The position numbers and the translations under genes are program-made. Under the pieces are notes generated by a model. It was not told where the DNA came from. It made no database searches and saw only the letters and a program-made list of their open reading frames with translations. Below, in pieces: positions 54,401 through 63,871 of a DNA stretch of 64,000 nt. The DNA comes from Kalaharituber pfeilii (taxonomy: Eukaryota; Ascomycota; Pezizomycetes; Pezizales; Pezizaceae), in the NCBI GenBank assembly GCA_015179045.1, contig WHUZ01000001.1:1860001-1924000 (forward strand). Direction: 5' to 3'. The first letter of the stretch is position 1, and the number at the start of each line of letters is the position of its first letter.

Positions 54401-56856
54401 CAGCTACCTCTAACTTAGTCTTGGAGTCTTAAGACCTATCATGTTGGCAATATAAAGACCCAAATTCATTATGTCAGCTGTCTGGTGAATTTTATTAGGT
54501 CAGCTGTCCGGCTACTTCTAACATAAAATTTAGGTATCACGAAATTTGGATACGAGAATATGCTAGTTTATATCAAATACTGCGTACGCATAATATGCAT
54601 TGGTTCCCTGTCCGGATAATTATTTCTTCGGCTAGTACCTATAGGCATCATCACCATTTCACTCCATATACTCAGAACCAACGTCAGAGCTACCAATCAA
54701 GTAAGAACAACCAGAATGTAGCGGTCAGAATAATACCCTTCACAACTTCAAGACAATGTCACAGAGACTCTCACCGCTAGCCATGTAGTCATACTGAAAT
54801 ACCGCAAATGCTCGTACCAAGGTTTCCTTTGGTTAAAGGCTTCGCTTTGAAGCTCATGTCAAATCCACAATCTCAATCCCGGTCGTAGCGTTTGACGGCC
54901 TGTCCATTTTGCTGCAACTTTCTGTCTTGACTCCCTTCACCTCCTGTCCGTTGGATTTGATCTTACACTTTATGCCTCTCAAGGTTTGATCAAACCCTGG
55001 CAGTTGTGCCTAAAATCAATCGTTATATCAGTGTTTGAAAAGGTTTCCAGGTTTCTTAAACTTGATACATACTCTCAATCACTCGATCTCACGAGCCATT
55101 TCCTCTTTGCTCATCTCATTTTCAGGTTTTGCGCTTGCTCTTCTCCGCTTGCTTGGTCTCGAATTTGAGGGTACTTCCGGCTCAACAGGTATTGGCTCGT
55201 GAAAGTGGTAATCAACCCAAGGCTTTGAAGAATTGCTAAATCAGCTGAAGTCCTTGAACACACATGCTTATACCAAGGCGATCAAAGCAACTGGCATCTT
55301 GACTGGCAGTAAAACTTTAAGGTTGCCACCGGCTTTTTATCTAAAGGAATGATTTGCCCTGTTTCTGTCTTCTCCGCAAGCTTAGTTGATGTTTGTACAA
55401 ATCTATGACCCTAGTTAATATATTCCTTCCAGAACGTGCAAGTTACCATTGTACCCTATTCCTGTGTAATGTTTTGTCCCTTCAACTCCTTTTTCAAAAT
55501 GTTGAGACCAATTCGATCTAGTTTGTGTGGACGCGTCTCTTCTTTCTGACCATTCTTTGTCCTGTATGCCTCCACGAGAATTTCGCCCCTCTCCTTTATT
55601 GCTTGGGATTTCTTATCAGAGCTCAGCTTCCAGAATCTGTTTTAGCTTTTATATCCTTTGAAAGCGACCATACGAACTCACAGATTTCAGAGGTAAAAAT
55701 TCTAGTTTACTGTACGCCAAAGCATGCAAGCCAGTTGTACTGTCTGTCGTATGATGGCTAATCTGTGAAAGAGAAGTAGCAGGAAAAGTTGAGAGTAACT
55801 TTTACTGTTGCCCCTCAATCTGACTCCCTCAATGGAAATTCTGAAAAATAGCCTTATCGCTGGTGTACTTGTACTCTGAAAACGTTGACATCACGATCTC
55901 AAACGGAATGCCCGAGCATACAGCTCCAGTCACTGGAACCTGGATGTAACGTATAGCTTTAGATTTGGTGTCAGGTTCATCCCGATGTATGCACCCTGTC
56001 AATTCCTGTTGTTTTGCGCGGATGGTACATCTGATGGTTTTGACTGTGGGCGTGATGCTTGCCTGTGTTTCAGCCTAGATTGATATCGTAGCTGTTTCCT
56101 CTTCTTTATTTGAGGTTGCTGTGCAAGTCACTGTTAATGTTACGGCTGAGATCGATTGTGGTCTCAAGGAAGAATAGGGGACGAACTGGCTCAGTTTCAG
56201 GTAAGTAGTACATGGAAGCCGACGGTAGCGGCTTTGAGGGTAACGAGGCGGGGATTTCATAGTGCAGCTGAATCAGCTCGAGAAGTGATATCGTAGGGAG
56301 GCTGGTTACACCTCTCACAATAAAGAAAAGAAAGTAAAAACCACTCTTTAAATATCTGGCAGACTGGCGCCAGTCTTTTCGGTCACGGAACTCGTGTTCG
56401 ACAGGTCAACAGGCCTTGTCCCCGGGCACGAGAACACTTGTCCCCCAGCCCCTACTCAAGATTCCCTTTTCGACGACGTCCCAGAAGCCCACCTCTCCCG
56501 CCTCAGCGGAAATCTCACCTACTATACCTACCCCTGCCCGCATCGACACCTCCGGGGCCCTCCAAGGCGGCCCAGGTGCTAGATTATTATCTGGCACAAT
56601 AACACAACGTCTTCAGAAAATCTTGGATTTTGCTTTGCAAGAGCTTTACGCTGCTGTTCTAGTTTTTTCAGTGAATGCACGCTAGTTTTTTGACCTTTCG
56701 ACACCTATAAATCACAAAGCTAGCATATGTGCTGAAACCTTTTGCCGTTGAGTTTCAGCTGTTCGTCGACGATATCTCTGTACAGGAAGGGCGTGTGATC
56801 TTTTACATCACTGAACATCATAGGATTCCAGAACTAAGCTGCTATCATCACTAGAG
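54400..56856. other. No intact gene seen
   Basis: AT-rich with scattered short frames. A minus-strand frame region at 55900-56300 is moderately long across stops but no domain was identified. The motif GGCACGAGAACA occurs at 56425-56436. Confidence 0.45.
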
Positions 56857-56954
56857 TCCAGAAGCGAATATTAGGATGTGCGGTCTAGTCATGTTGACTG
56901 TACAGGTACCTGGTTTCTATAAAGTGATCAATTTATGGTGTTGCGTGTTGTTAT
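56857..56954 (+). pseudogene. NACHT/NLR-type STAND NTPase relic, 5' fragment
   Basis: The frame just left of the Copia element reads ESRSEY, stop, DVRSSHVDCTGTWFL, stop, SDQFMVLR. The GTWFL.SDQF..W pattern is the segment before the P-loop in fungal NACHT/NWD proteins (GTG-W-L-S--F--W). The retrotransposon interrupts it immediately afterwards, and the P-loop-like continuation is found at 62334. Confidence 0.6.
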
Positions 56955-57230
56955 TGTAGGAATCACGTTGTACTCTCGCTGTAGGGATTATTATGGTCTA
57001 AGCCCGAAACGGCCCCTTTATGGATAGAGGAGAAACAAGGGTCCCAAAACGGCCGGTTTATGGTAAAAGGAGCAGGATATAAGGGACGAATTTCCTATGT
57101 GTTTATTGTTTTCGCCAGAGCAGAGCTAGAAATCGTGTACTTAGCAAGCTTTCATATACGCTGAATTTTACCTGTTGATTTATCACGCAGACGCAACCAT
57201 TCCTCCACACATAGCCTCGTAATTCTTAAA
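56955..57230 (+). repeat. Left LTR of Copia element
   Basis: 276 bp starting TGTAGGAATCACG and ending AATTCTTAAA. A TATA-like GATATAAGGG lies near 57077-57086. It appears identical to the right LTR. Confidence 0.95.
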
Positions 57231-57244
57231 GGTTATGAGCCCGG
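57231..57244 (+). other. Copia primer-binding site (initiator tRNA anticodon-arm type)
   Basis: GGTTATGAGCCCGG directly follows the left LTR. The reverse complement of its first 12 bases is GGGCTCATAACC, which fits the anticodon stem-loop of initiator tRNA-Met (CAT anticodon in the middle) rather than its 3' end. This is the half-tRNA priming known from Drosophila copia. Confidence 0.7.
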
Positions 57245-57751
57245 CGCACCGTTGAAGCCGGGTAGCAAAACACCAAAGGATCACCGACTGCGCCAAAAAT
57301 CAACGCTGCAACTCAGTCACACTGAGGAACCCCGCAGACTCAAAATAAGCATACCATTCGACGCTGCGACTCGGATCATATCTGAGGAACCCCGCAGACC
57401 TCCGATTACAAGCTAGTCAAGGACAAAATTTATCCAAAGACAAGCAGAGTGATCAAAAGCAAAAATAAAAGGGAAAAACCCAAGCGGCCAACACGATAGG
57501 GCCCTTACCGCCGAACTATATGAACTAAAGTGGCAACACACGAAACCTAAAACCAGTTGATGTCCTGATCTAATCAAGTACCAAAAGAAAACACACCACG
57601 ACCACTCCCCATCGATCGAACTGCTCCCGAACAACAAATCACAGATATCCTCTCTCGAAGCTTCCCAGTCAATACAACAACTAGCGAACCTGTTGACACC
57701 CCGACCGACGAGACTACCCAACCACCTCCACCTCCATCGAATCTACCAAAG

Positions 57752-59563
57752 ATGTCCGAAACTACCATCAGCCGAAAAGTCCCAACGCTAGATGTCAAGT
57801 TATCTGGCTCTTCTACCTACCCTGAATGGATTATCTCTATAGAAAATTATTTAGATTTAATTCCAGTTAACGAAGAATACAGGGTATGGGATGTAGTAAC
57901 TGGAGACTACGCTCAACCAACCGGTCTAGAATCCATCAAAACTGAAGGGGCCACATCATCATCATCAGGAAAAGCAGATAAAAAAGCAGCCCGAGTATGG
58001 AAAGATGCTAATGCTATAGCTATTCTAACCATAAAGAAAAATTGTGAAGACCATGTTAGAGCAAGGATAGGGAGTCTCACTACTGCAAAAAAGGTCCACG
58101 AAGAACTAAAAAAGGCGTTCCAAGGAAAAACATCAACTGAATTCTACTCCCTTCTAAGTAGCCTTGACATTTCCTATGATGACAGAAAAACCAGCGTCGA
58201 AGAACATATTGCGGAATATGAGCGCATATGGAACTCCTTCACTGGGATCATGTCTAGAGCTGACCTGAGCAGTGATGATGGATTTGGGAAGGGGCTTAAG
58301 GCATTTTCCGAGTCAGACAAGGCCAAAACGGAATTTCTCCTCCGATCATTCCCTAGCTTTTACAGCAATACTATCGAAAATATCAGGGCAAAAGATCACG
58401 CATATGACGATGTGACAAGGAAGCTCAGGGAATATATCACTACAAAGCAAAAGGCATCGAAAAAGAACCAGACTGGAAATTCCAAGGATGACCCGATTGT
58501 ACTCAAGGGAAATGAAGGGAAGAGAAAGAAGAAAATCTGTGAATGGTGCAAAAAACACGGGAAGAAAGGACTCGGCCATGAGGAATCAGAATGTTGGGGA
58601 AAGGCGAAAGAGGAGAAAAAGGCAGCTAAAGCCGAGGTCAAAGAGGAGGAGTCGGATAGTGAGGGAGTGCACATTGGGGCAATCAGAGTCAAGATGGCAG
58701 ATCCAGCCACTAAGACAAATTACTACGAATACGATACTGGCACATCCCACCATACGACTAACGAATTATGGCGACTAAGAGACATAAAGGATACACATCT
58801 CGAAGTACGAGCCCACGACAATACTCTCTCTATATGCAAGAAACAAGGGACTTTGGTTTTTGAGCATAATGGAATCACCCACCTCCTCCACGATGCATTA
58901 TATGACCCAGCATACTCTAATCTTGTGAGCGGTCAGAGAATAAAAGGAGACCATGTAGTCATACATAAGGGAGAAAGAGCTGTATTAAAAAAGGGGAAGA
59001 AAATCATATTCAATATGATCAAAGACAACAGAGGGGCTATGTGGATAAGACCAGAGGAAGTAGGAAAAATCCGAGCATCAAATGTGGAATTAGCAAAGGA
59101 ACTACATGAAAGGTATGGACACATCTCTTACAATACCCTCAAAAATCTCCCAGAATGCCCCAAGTTCCAAAAACCCCCTAGGTGCGAAGCATGTGAGAAA
59201 GGCAAAGCAACAAAGCCACCTGCCAAAGATCAAGGAAAAAAGAAAGGCGGAACAACAATCCGAACGAGCAGACCACTGGAACGACTACATGCGGACCTTA
59301 TAGGACCAGTCAAACCAGTAACGCCAGGAAAACAATATGAATACCTCCTAGTAGTCACAGATGACTACAGCCGATATACAGTCACCAAACCACTCCGACA
59401 AAAATCTGATACAAAAACTGCATTAATGGAAATTATCGAAGCATTGGAAGCAGCAGTATCAGGAGAAGGATGGAAGGTAGCAGAGATACAAGCAGATTGG
59501 GGAGGAGAATTCAGAAATAAGGATCTCGAAAGCAAGCTACGAAAACGAGGAAACAAAGCTTAA
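57752..59563 (+). CDS. Copia gag, protease and N-terminal integrase, 603 aa
   Basis: Starts at the first ATG of a long frame. Residues 10-60 (LDVKLSGSSTYPEWIISIENYL) are the usual Copia gag start. Gag continues to a zinc knuckle with C263, C266, H276 and C281 (CX2CX9HX4C, longer than the common CX2CX4HX4C). The aspartic protease motif is DTGTS at 328-332. The integrase zinc domain has H452, H457, C478 and C481. The integrase core has D515 (LHADLIGP) and D582 (ADWGGEF). The frame stops at 59561-59563, shortly after the second catalytic Asp, because of a one-base frame change in an A-rich stretch. The rest of the polyprotein is open in the next frame from about 59556. There is no sign that gag and pol are normally in separate frames. 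Confidence 0.92.
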   Translation: MSETTISRKVPTLDVKLSGSSTYPEWIISIENYLDLIPVNEEYRVWDVVTGDYAQPTGLESIKTEGATSSSSGKADKKAARVWKDANAIAILTIKKNCEDHVRARIGSLTTAKKVHEELKKAFQGKTSTEFYSLLSSLDISYDDRKTSVEEHIAEYERIWNSFTGIMSRADLSSDDGFGKGLKAFSESDKAKTEFLLRSFPSFYSNTIENIRAKDHAYDDVTRKLREYITTKQKASKKNQTGNSKDDPIVLKGNEGKRKKKICEWCKKHGKKGLGHEESECWGKAKEEKKAAKAEVKEEESDSEGVHIGAIRVKMADPATKTNYYEYDTGTSHHTTNELWRLRDIKDTHLEVRAHDNTLSICKKQGTLVFEHNGITHLLHDALYDPAYSNLVSGQRIKGDHVVIHKGERAVLKKGKKIIFNMIKDNRGAMWIRPEEVGKIRASNVELAKELHERYGHISYNTLKNLPECPKFQKPPRCEACEKGKATKPPAKDQGKKKGGTTIRTSRPLERLHADLIGPVKPVTPGKQYEYLLVVTDDYSRYTVTKPLRQKSDTKTALMEIIEALEAAVSGEGWKVAEIQADWGGEFRNKDLESKLRKRGNKA

Positions 59564-59570
59564 AGAGACA

Positions 59571-61991
59571 GTGCCAGGACATAGCGAGACAAATGCTATA
59601 GCCGAACGAGCAAACCGAACCATCATGACAATGAGCAGAACCGCAATACTGGCGACATCACCAGCTATTCCAGAAGGCAAATGGGATAAAGCCAGCAGCT
59701 GGAGCTCATATACAAAAAACCGGATCCCCCATAAGGCACTAAATGGAAAAACACCCATAGAAGTGCTACTCAAGAAAAACCCCGTAGAAGAAAGGAAGTT
59801 CTTGAGACCGTTTGGAGAAAGGGTCACCTGTTATGACTACAATCATACAGGAAAATTAGGGGCAAGATCATGGGAAGGAAGGATAATAGGGTACACCGAG
59901 ACACATGGAATATATCGAGTCTTAGACTCGAGGGGGGCAGAAAAATTAGCAAAAAACCCAGTGTCAATTGTTGAACCCGAAACCGAATCCGAATCCGAAA
60001 CCGAATCTGAACCTGGACCCGAATCCGAATCAGAAACCCAGTCGAAACTCCAACTCGAAACCGAAAGTAAACGACCCACAACCCCAGAAAAAACTCCTCA
60101 ACAGGTCGAACAATACTATACGGCACCATTAGCACCACCTACGAAAAAGCGCCACCACAAGACACCTGCGGAATGGACCGAACTTCATGGGAGTAGGGAA
60201 AGTAGTAGAACTCGAAGACCTTCAGACAAAGCCAAAGACAACCAGAAATCATCAAGGAAGAGGTTGTTTGACAAACCAGCACCAATACCCGAAGAAGGAG
60301 ACATTTTCGAAGCATCGGTTGAAGAAGTCGAACCTGTACCAACAGATGGCCATAAAGCTGTTGAGTATTTTTGTCGGAAAACTTGGATTACAGAGATTCA
60401 AAAACCCGGACAAACAAAAGCAGTTGGCACAGATGAAGACCACCCCACCGAACAACAAGCCCGTACCGGAAAGTATGCCTCAGAATGGAGTAAGGCAAGA
60501 CAAAAAGAACGGTCGCAACTCCAGAAGTATGGGGTATACACCAAGATCCGAGAATCAGATATCCCAGAGGGCACCAAGATCGTTGACACCAAATGGGTAT
60601 ATGTGATCAAGCGAAAACCCGATGGTACAATTGAGAAGTTCAAGGCTCGGAAGGTGGGGCGGGGTTTTACCCAGATTCACGGTGTCAATTATGACGAAAC
60701 CTATGCCCAGATGATGCGCCCAGAGACCTGGAGAATGTTGTTAGTAATAGCACTATACCGGGGATGGGACATCCGGCAATGGGACGTAGTGGCCGCGTAC
60801 CTTCAAGCCAAACTCCAGCACGACATCTACATCAAAGACATAAACGAGGACGGAGAAATCGAGTACTGGAAACTCCATAAGGCCCTGTATGGACTCAAAC
60901 AGGCAGGGCATGAATGGTATATCAAGCTCCGAAAAATCCTCGAAAATGCCGGATACAGACAGTGCATAGGCGATGAAGGGTGTTATGTGGGAGAAGGACT
61001 GATTGGGACGCATGTGGACGATCTGCTCGGAATAGGACCTTCGGCCGTACTGGATCAAGTCGAGAAAGACATGTCAAAATCAGTCGAACTCGATAAGCGA
61101 GGAAAACCTCGGAAAATGCTAGGGATCGAACTGGAATGGCGAAAAAACTCAGATAAGGAAGAAGAAGTGATACTAACACAAACTGCCTTAATAGAGAATT
61201 TAGTCCGTCAACATCTCCAAGATCACCAGAACCCCGACAAGTGTGGCGAACGACACTCAATGCCCATCGAGCCATCACTATACGAAGCGAAAACCTCCGA
61301 GGAAGAAGGAACAGAAAAAACCAAGTTCCAGCAAATCGTGGGGGGTCTCCTATTTGTATGCCGAATGACGAGGCCAGAAATATCCATCCACGTCAACCTC
61401 TTGGGGAGAAGGGCCTCGGATCCCTCACCAGCGAACATGAAGGGGGCCTTGAAGCTTTTACAGTATTTATGGTCGACCCGATCAGAAGGACTCCGCCTAG
61501 GAAAACCACCAAACCTAGATGTCGAGATATACGCGGATGCTTCGTACGGAGGGGAGGGAGCAAGGTCACAAAGCGGAGCTATAATGATGATGGGGAAACA
61601 ACCGATAGGATGGTGGTCACGAAGACAAGATATAGTGGCGCTCTCGATCACGGAAGCAGAATACATCGCAGACTGCGAGGGAGCGAAGGATGCAGCCTGG
61701 ATCAGGCAACTACTCAAGGAGATGAAGGTAACCCCGAGATCAGCACCCATCCTGAAAACCGACTCGGAGGGGGCAAAGAACCTATCCAAGACAGCCAAAT
61801 ATCTCCGAAGGAGCCGCCATATACAGCACCGATTCCATTATCTGAGGGAGGAAGTCAACAATGGGGATCTCCGCATAGTTACGATACCGGGGAAGGAGAA
61901 CCCGGCCGACATCCTAACCAAAATCACCCCGATGTCGACAATCAAAGATTGGAAGAATTGTTGGATGGGATCAACTGGGAAGAATGGATGA
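59571..61991 (+). CDS. Copia integrase C-terminus, reverse transcriptase and RNase H (continuation in shifted frame), 806 codons
   Basis: This continues the polyprotein after the frame break; its first listed codon is GTG, and no independent start is expected. Codon 12 is the third integrase catalytic Glu (AIAERAN). Codons 135-170 are a Glu/Ser-rich repeat (ETESESETESEPG). Reverse transcriptase begins near codon 300: KWVYVIKRKPDG, KARKVGRGFTQ, WDVVAAYLQA (first Asp), LHKALYGLKQAGHEWY, and the active site HVDD at 481-484 (usually YVDD). RNase H has YADAS (D656), TEAEY (E695/E697) and KTDSEGA (D731), ending RHIQHRFHYLRE and NPADILTK. All catalytic residues I looked for are present, so apart from the frame break it looks recently active. 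Confidence 0.9.
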   Translation: MPGHSETNAIAERANRTIMTMSRTAILATSPAIPEGKWDKASSWSSYTKNRIPHKALNGKTPIEVLLKKNPVEERKFLRPFGERVTCYDYNHTGKLGARSWEGRIIGYTETHGIYRVLDSRGAEKLAKNPVSIVEPETESESETESEPGPESESETQSKLQLETESKRPTTPEKTPQQVEQYYTAPLAPPTKKRHHKTPAEWTELHGSRESSRTRRPSDKAKDNQKSSRKRLFDKPAPIPEEGDIFEASVEEVEPVPTDGHKAVEYFCRKTWITEIQKPGQTKAVGTDEDHPTEQQARTGKYASEWSKARQKERSQLQKYGVYTKIRESDIPEGTKIVDTKWVYVIKRKPDGTIEKFKARKVGRGFTQIHGVNYDETYAQMMRPETWRMLLVIALYRGWDIRQWDVVAAYLQAKLQHDIYIKDINEDGEIEYWKLHKALYGLKQAGHEWYIKLRKILENAGYRQCIGDEGCYVGEGLIGTHVDDLLGIGPSAVLDQVEKDMSKSVELDKRGKPRKMLGIELEWRKNSDKEEEVILTQTALIENLVRQHLQDHQNPDKCGERHSMPIEPSLYEAKTSEEEGTEKTKFQQIVGGLLFVCRMTRPEISIHVNLLGRRASDPSPANMKGALKLLQYLWSTRSEGLRLGKPPNLDVEIYADASYGGEGARSQSGAIMMMGKQPIGWWSRRQDIVALSITEAEYIADCEGAKDAAWIRQLLKEMKVTPRSAPILKTDSEGAKNLSKTAKYLRRSRHIQHRFHYLREEVNNGDLRIVTIPGKENPADILTKITPMSTIKDWKNCWMGSTGKNG

Positions 61992-62043
61992 GAAGTATCG
62001 GCTCGGATACCCATGAAGGTGCTGGCTGGTGGGATCAAATGCT

Positions 62044-62057
62044 CGAGTAAGGGAGGC
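62044..62057 (+). other. Polypurine tract of Copia element
   Basis: GAGTAAGGGAGGC directly precedes the right LTR and would prime plus-strand DNA synthesis. Confidence 0.6.
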
Positions 62058-62333
62058 TGTAGGAATCACGTTGTACTCTCGCTGTAGGGATTATTATGGT
62101 CTAAGCCCGAAACGGCCCCTTTATGGATAGAGGAGAAACAAGGGTCCCAAAACGGCCGGTTTATGGTAAAAGGAGCAGGATATAAGGGACGAATTTCCTA
62201 TGTGTTTATTGTTTTCGCCAGAGCAGAGCTAGAAATCGTGTACTTAGCAAGCTTTCATATACGCTGAATTTTACCTGTTGATTTATCACGCAGACGCAAC
62301 CATTCCTCCACACATAGCCTCGTAATTCTTAAA
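62058..62333 (+). repeat. Right LTR of Copia element
   Basis: 276 bp, apparently identical to 56955-57230, followed by the GTTAT target duplication. Confidence 0.95.
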
Positions 62334-63146
62334 GTTATGGTGCCCCTATGTGCCAGGAAAACAATGATAAGGTATGTTTATACCTATATTAGAACTAATG
62401 CTGCTTTGTACCTACGGAGTTCTATTGTGATTGGCGATCCTATATCCAATTACCTCGACCATATAGTAGGTATTGCTTATGTATTGCGGAGCAAACAGGA
62501 GTCAATATAAGGCCTTGGCAACCTCCTTAAACAGTAGTTAACTGCCTTATCACGGGTACCAGATGCAGTGATGAGCATACTGGAATCTATCAAACATCAG
62601 GAGAAGTGGAGCTTAAGGATGCTTCCAAAAATGCTCGAGATTATTTTATCCGGTGTGACCGCTGCTTTGTCTGCATCGATGTTCTAGATGAGCTGGAGAC
62701 TAAGATTCAGAAAAGCCTCCTTAATATACTTCGCAGTGGATTCGGTGCTACTCGGATATTGCTTACTGATAGACCTCATATACAGCTAGCAGTGAACACA
62801 TTTCTGATCTTGATATTTAAAAGCAATCCTCAATTGATATTACAGCTGACTCGGTGATGTCACAGCATACATTGATGATGCAATTACAAAGGATACAAAT
62901 GACGATGCTATGAATAAATCGCTGAAAGATGAGATTCTGAGTACAATTGCAACAAAATTTCAAAGGATGTTCCTGCTTTCTATGTTATACATCCGCATGA
63001 TACTTCACCAACAGACAATATACAACAAATGGAGGGCACTGAAAGAATTACCAGCAGACCGTAGTGAGGCTTTTGTACCCACAATTACAATACACAATTA
63101 CAATACAATATTGGTAAAACTGATATCTGCCAACACTGAAGCGTAA
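62334..63146 (+). pseudogene. NACHT/NLR-type STAND NTPase relic, 3' fragment
   Basis: It continues the fragment left of the Copia element. A decayed P-loop-like GAP/CARKTMI lies at 62340-62375, then SNYLDHIVGIAYV and QESI, stop, GLGNLLKQ (62440-62535). After that come VPDAVMSI, then VELKDASKNARDYF.RCDRCFVCIDVLDELET (Walker B, ending near 62705), QKSLLNILRS, GATRILLTDRPHIQ (sensor/GRP region), and AYIDDAITKDTND (about 62880). It ends SLKDEILSTIATKFQRMFLL...IRMIL..QTI..K.RALKELPAD, the helical part after NACHT domains. Several one-base shifts and stops are present. No ankyrin or WD repeats follow. The family acts in non-self recognition in fungi, but this copy is dead. Confidence 0.75.
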
Positions 63147-63871
63147 TAATGGGCCGTTAACCACCTGGATGCTTCGGCGTCCTAATCTTACAAGAAATCA
63201 TACATAAACTGCCGTGATGGTGGGATAGATAGATCAGTTAATTTGCATTGGAGGCGGAGGTGTACGGAGTAGAGGACGCGGTAAGCGGTAGGTACAAGAG
63301 GATAAGAGGACGGGGTAATTGTCCAGTCTCGAGGAGTTGCCTCCTTTCCGAACTGACCTAGCCTGCTGAAGTCGTATGTCCGCTGGTGGAGGTTACACGA
63401 AAAATGCCATGGAGAGGTACCGAATTGAGTTCTCGGTTCGAATCCGACCTCGACCTGGGGAAGAGGGCTGTCCAAGATGATTGTAATGCTGCGGTCCCAT
63501 ATGATCTAATTCTCATGGAACCATGGTTTTATATTTAATTATCGCTACGCGTAAGCTCTAGCATTTCCCCAGATTAAGCATTTCCAACGGTGCCCTACAA
63601 GTACAGTACTAGTGCTCCAGTACTAGTAGTACTGTGCTACCTAAGCACTGCTTGCTAGGATATTGCATAACACCACGCGTGCATATGCATGTACCTGCTC
63701 TCCACTGTGACCTGCATATCCTATCGGTCCTAAACTTCCCTACATCCAAGTCGGGCAAACGTGAGTAATACTCCCCTCCCCCGAGCCAGGCGCCTAGATT
63801 TCACCGCGATCACTCAGACATTCACCAGCGCTCGGACACTGTGCTACTTTATTATCCACTCAATCGCAGTC
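63147..63871. promoter_or_regulatory. Upstream region of WRS1, with a SINE copy and a short inverted repeat
   Basis: Contains the SINE-like copy at 63345-63540. An inverted repeat ACAGTACT...AGTACTGT with nested ACTAGT units lies at about 63602-63637. C/T-rich sequence precedes the start codon. No specific factor site was identified. Confidence 0.4.
63345..63540 (+). repeat. tRNA-derived SINE-like element, copy 5
   Basis: Plus strand: GAACTGACC, an A-box-like TAGCCTGCTGAAGTCG (63359-63374), TGGAGGTTACACG, GCCATGGAGAGG, a perfect B box GGTTCGAATCC (63435-63445), GGGGAAGAGGG, TGTAATGCTGCGG and a tail CATATGATCTAATTCTCATGGAACCA. It is collinear with copy 2 at 20107-20312 on the other strand. 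This is the best-preserved B box in the family. Confidence 0.65.

Larger units (their letters stand above)
56955..62333 (+). mobile_element. Complete Ty1/Copia LTR retrotransposon, 5379 bp
   Basis: Bounded by two 276-bp direct repeats that appear identical by eye and flanked by the 5-bp duplication GTTAT (56950-56954 and 62334-62338). After the left LTR is a primer-binding site, then a leader with a short tandem duplication (57303-57339 and 57361-57399). Next is a gag-protease-integrase-RT-RNase H coding region in Copia order, and a purine-rich tract before the right LTR. The LTR ends read TG...AA rather than TG...CA. The single break is a one-base frame change inside integrase at about 59553. 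Identical LTRs mean a recent insertion. Confidence 0.95.

Noticed and set aside
59550..59575. Programmed +1 frameshift as in yeast Ty1
   Set aside because: The break lies inside the integrase core and not at the gag-pol border, so it would split an enzyme domain; mutation or sequence error is more likely.
61241..62050. 269-codon plus-strand frame
   Set aside because: Out-of-phase shadow of the Copia RNase H region; its composition follows from the real frame.
63435..63445. A functional tRNA gene, suggested by GGTTCGAATCC
   Set aside because: No acceptor-stem pairing or normal A-to-B spacing is seen, and the surrounding sequence recurs as a dispersed repeat.
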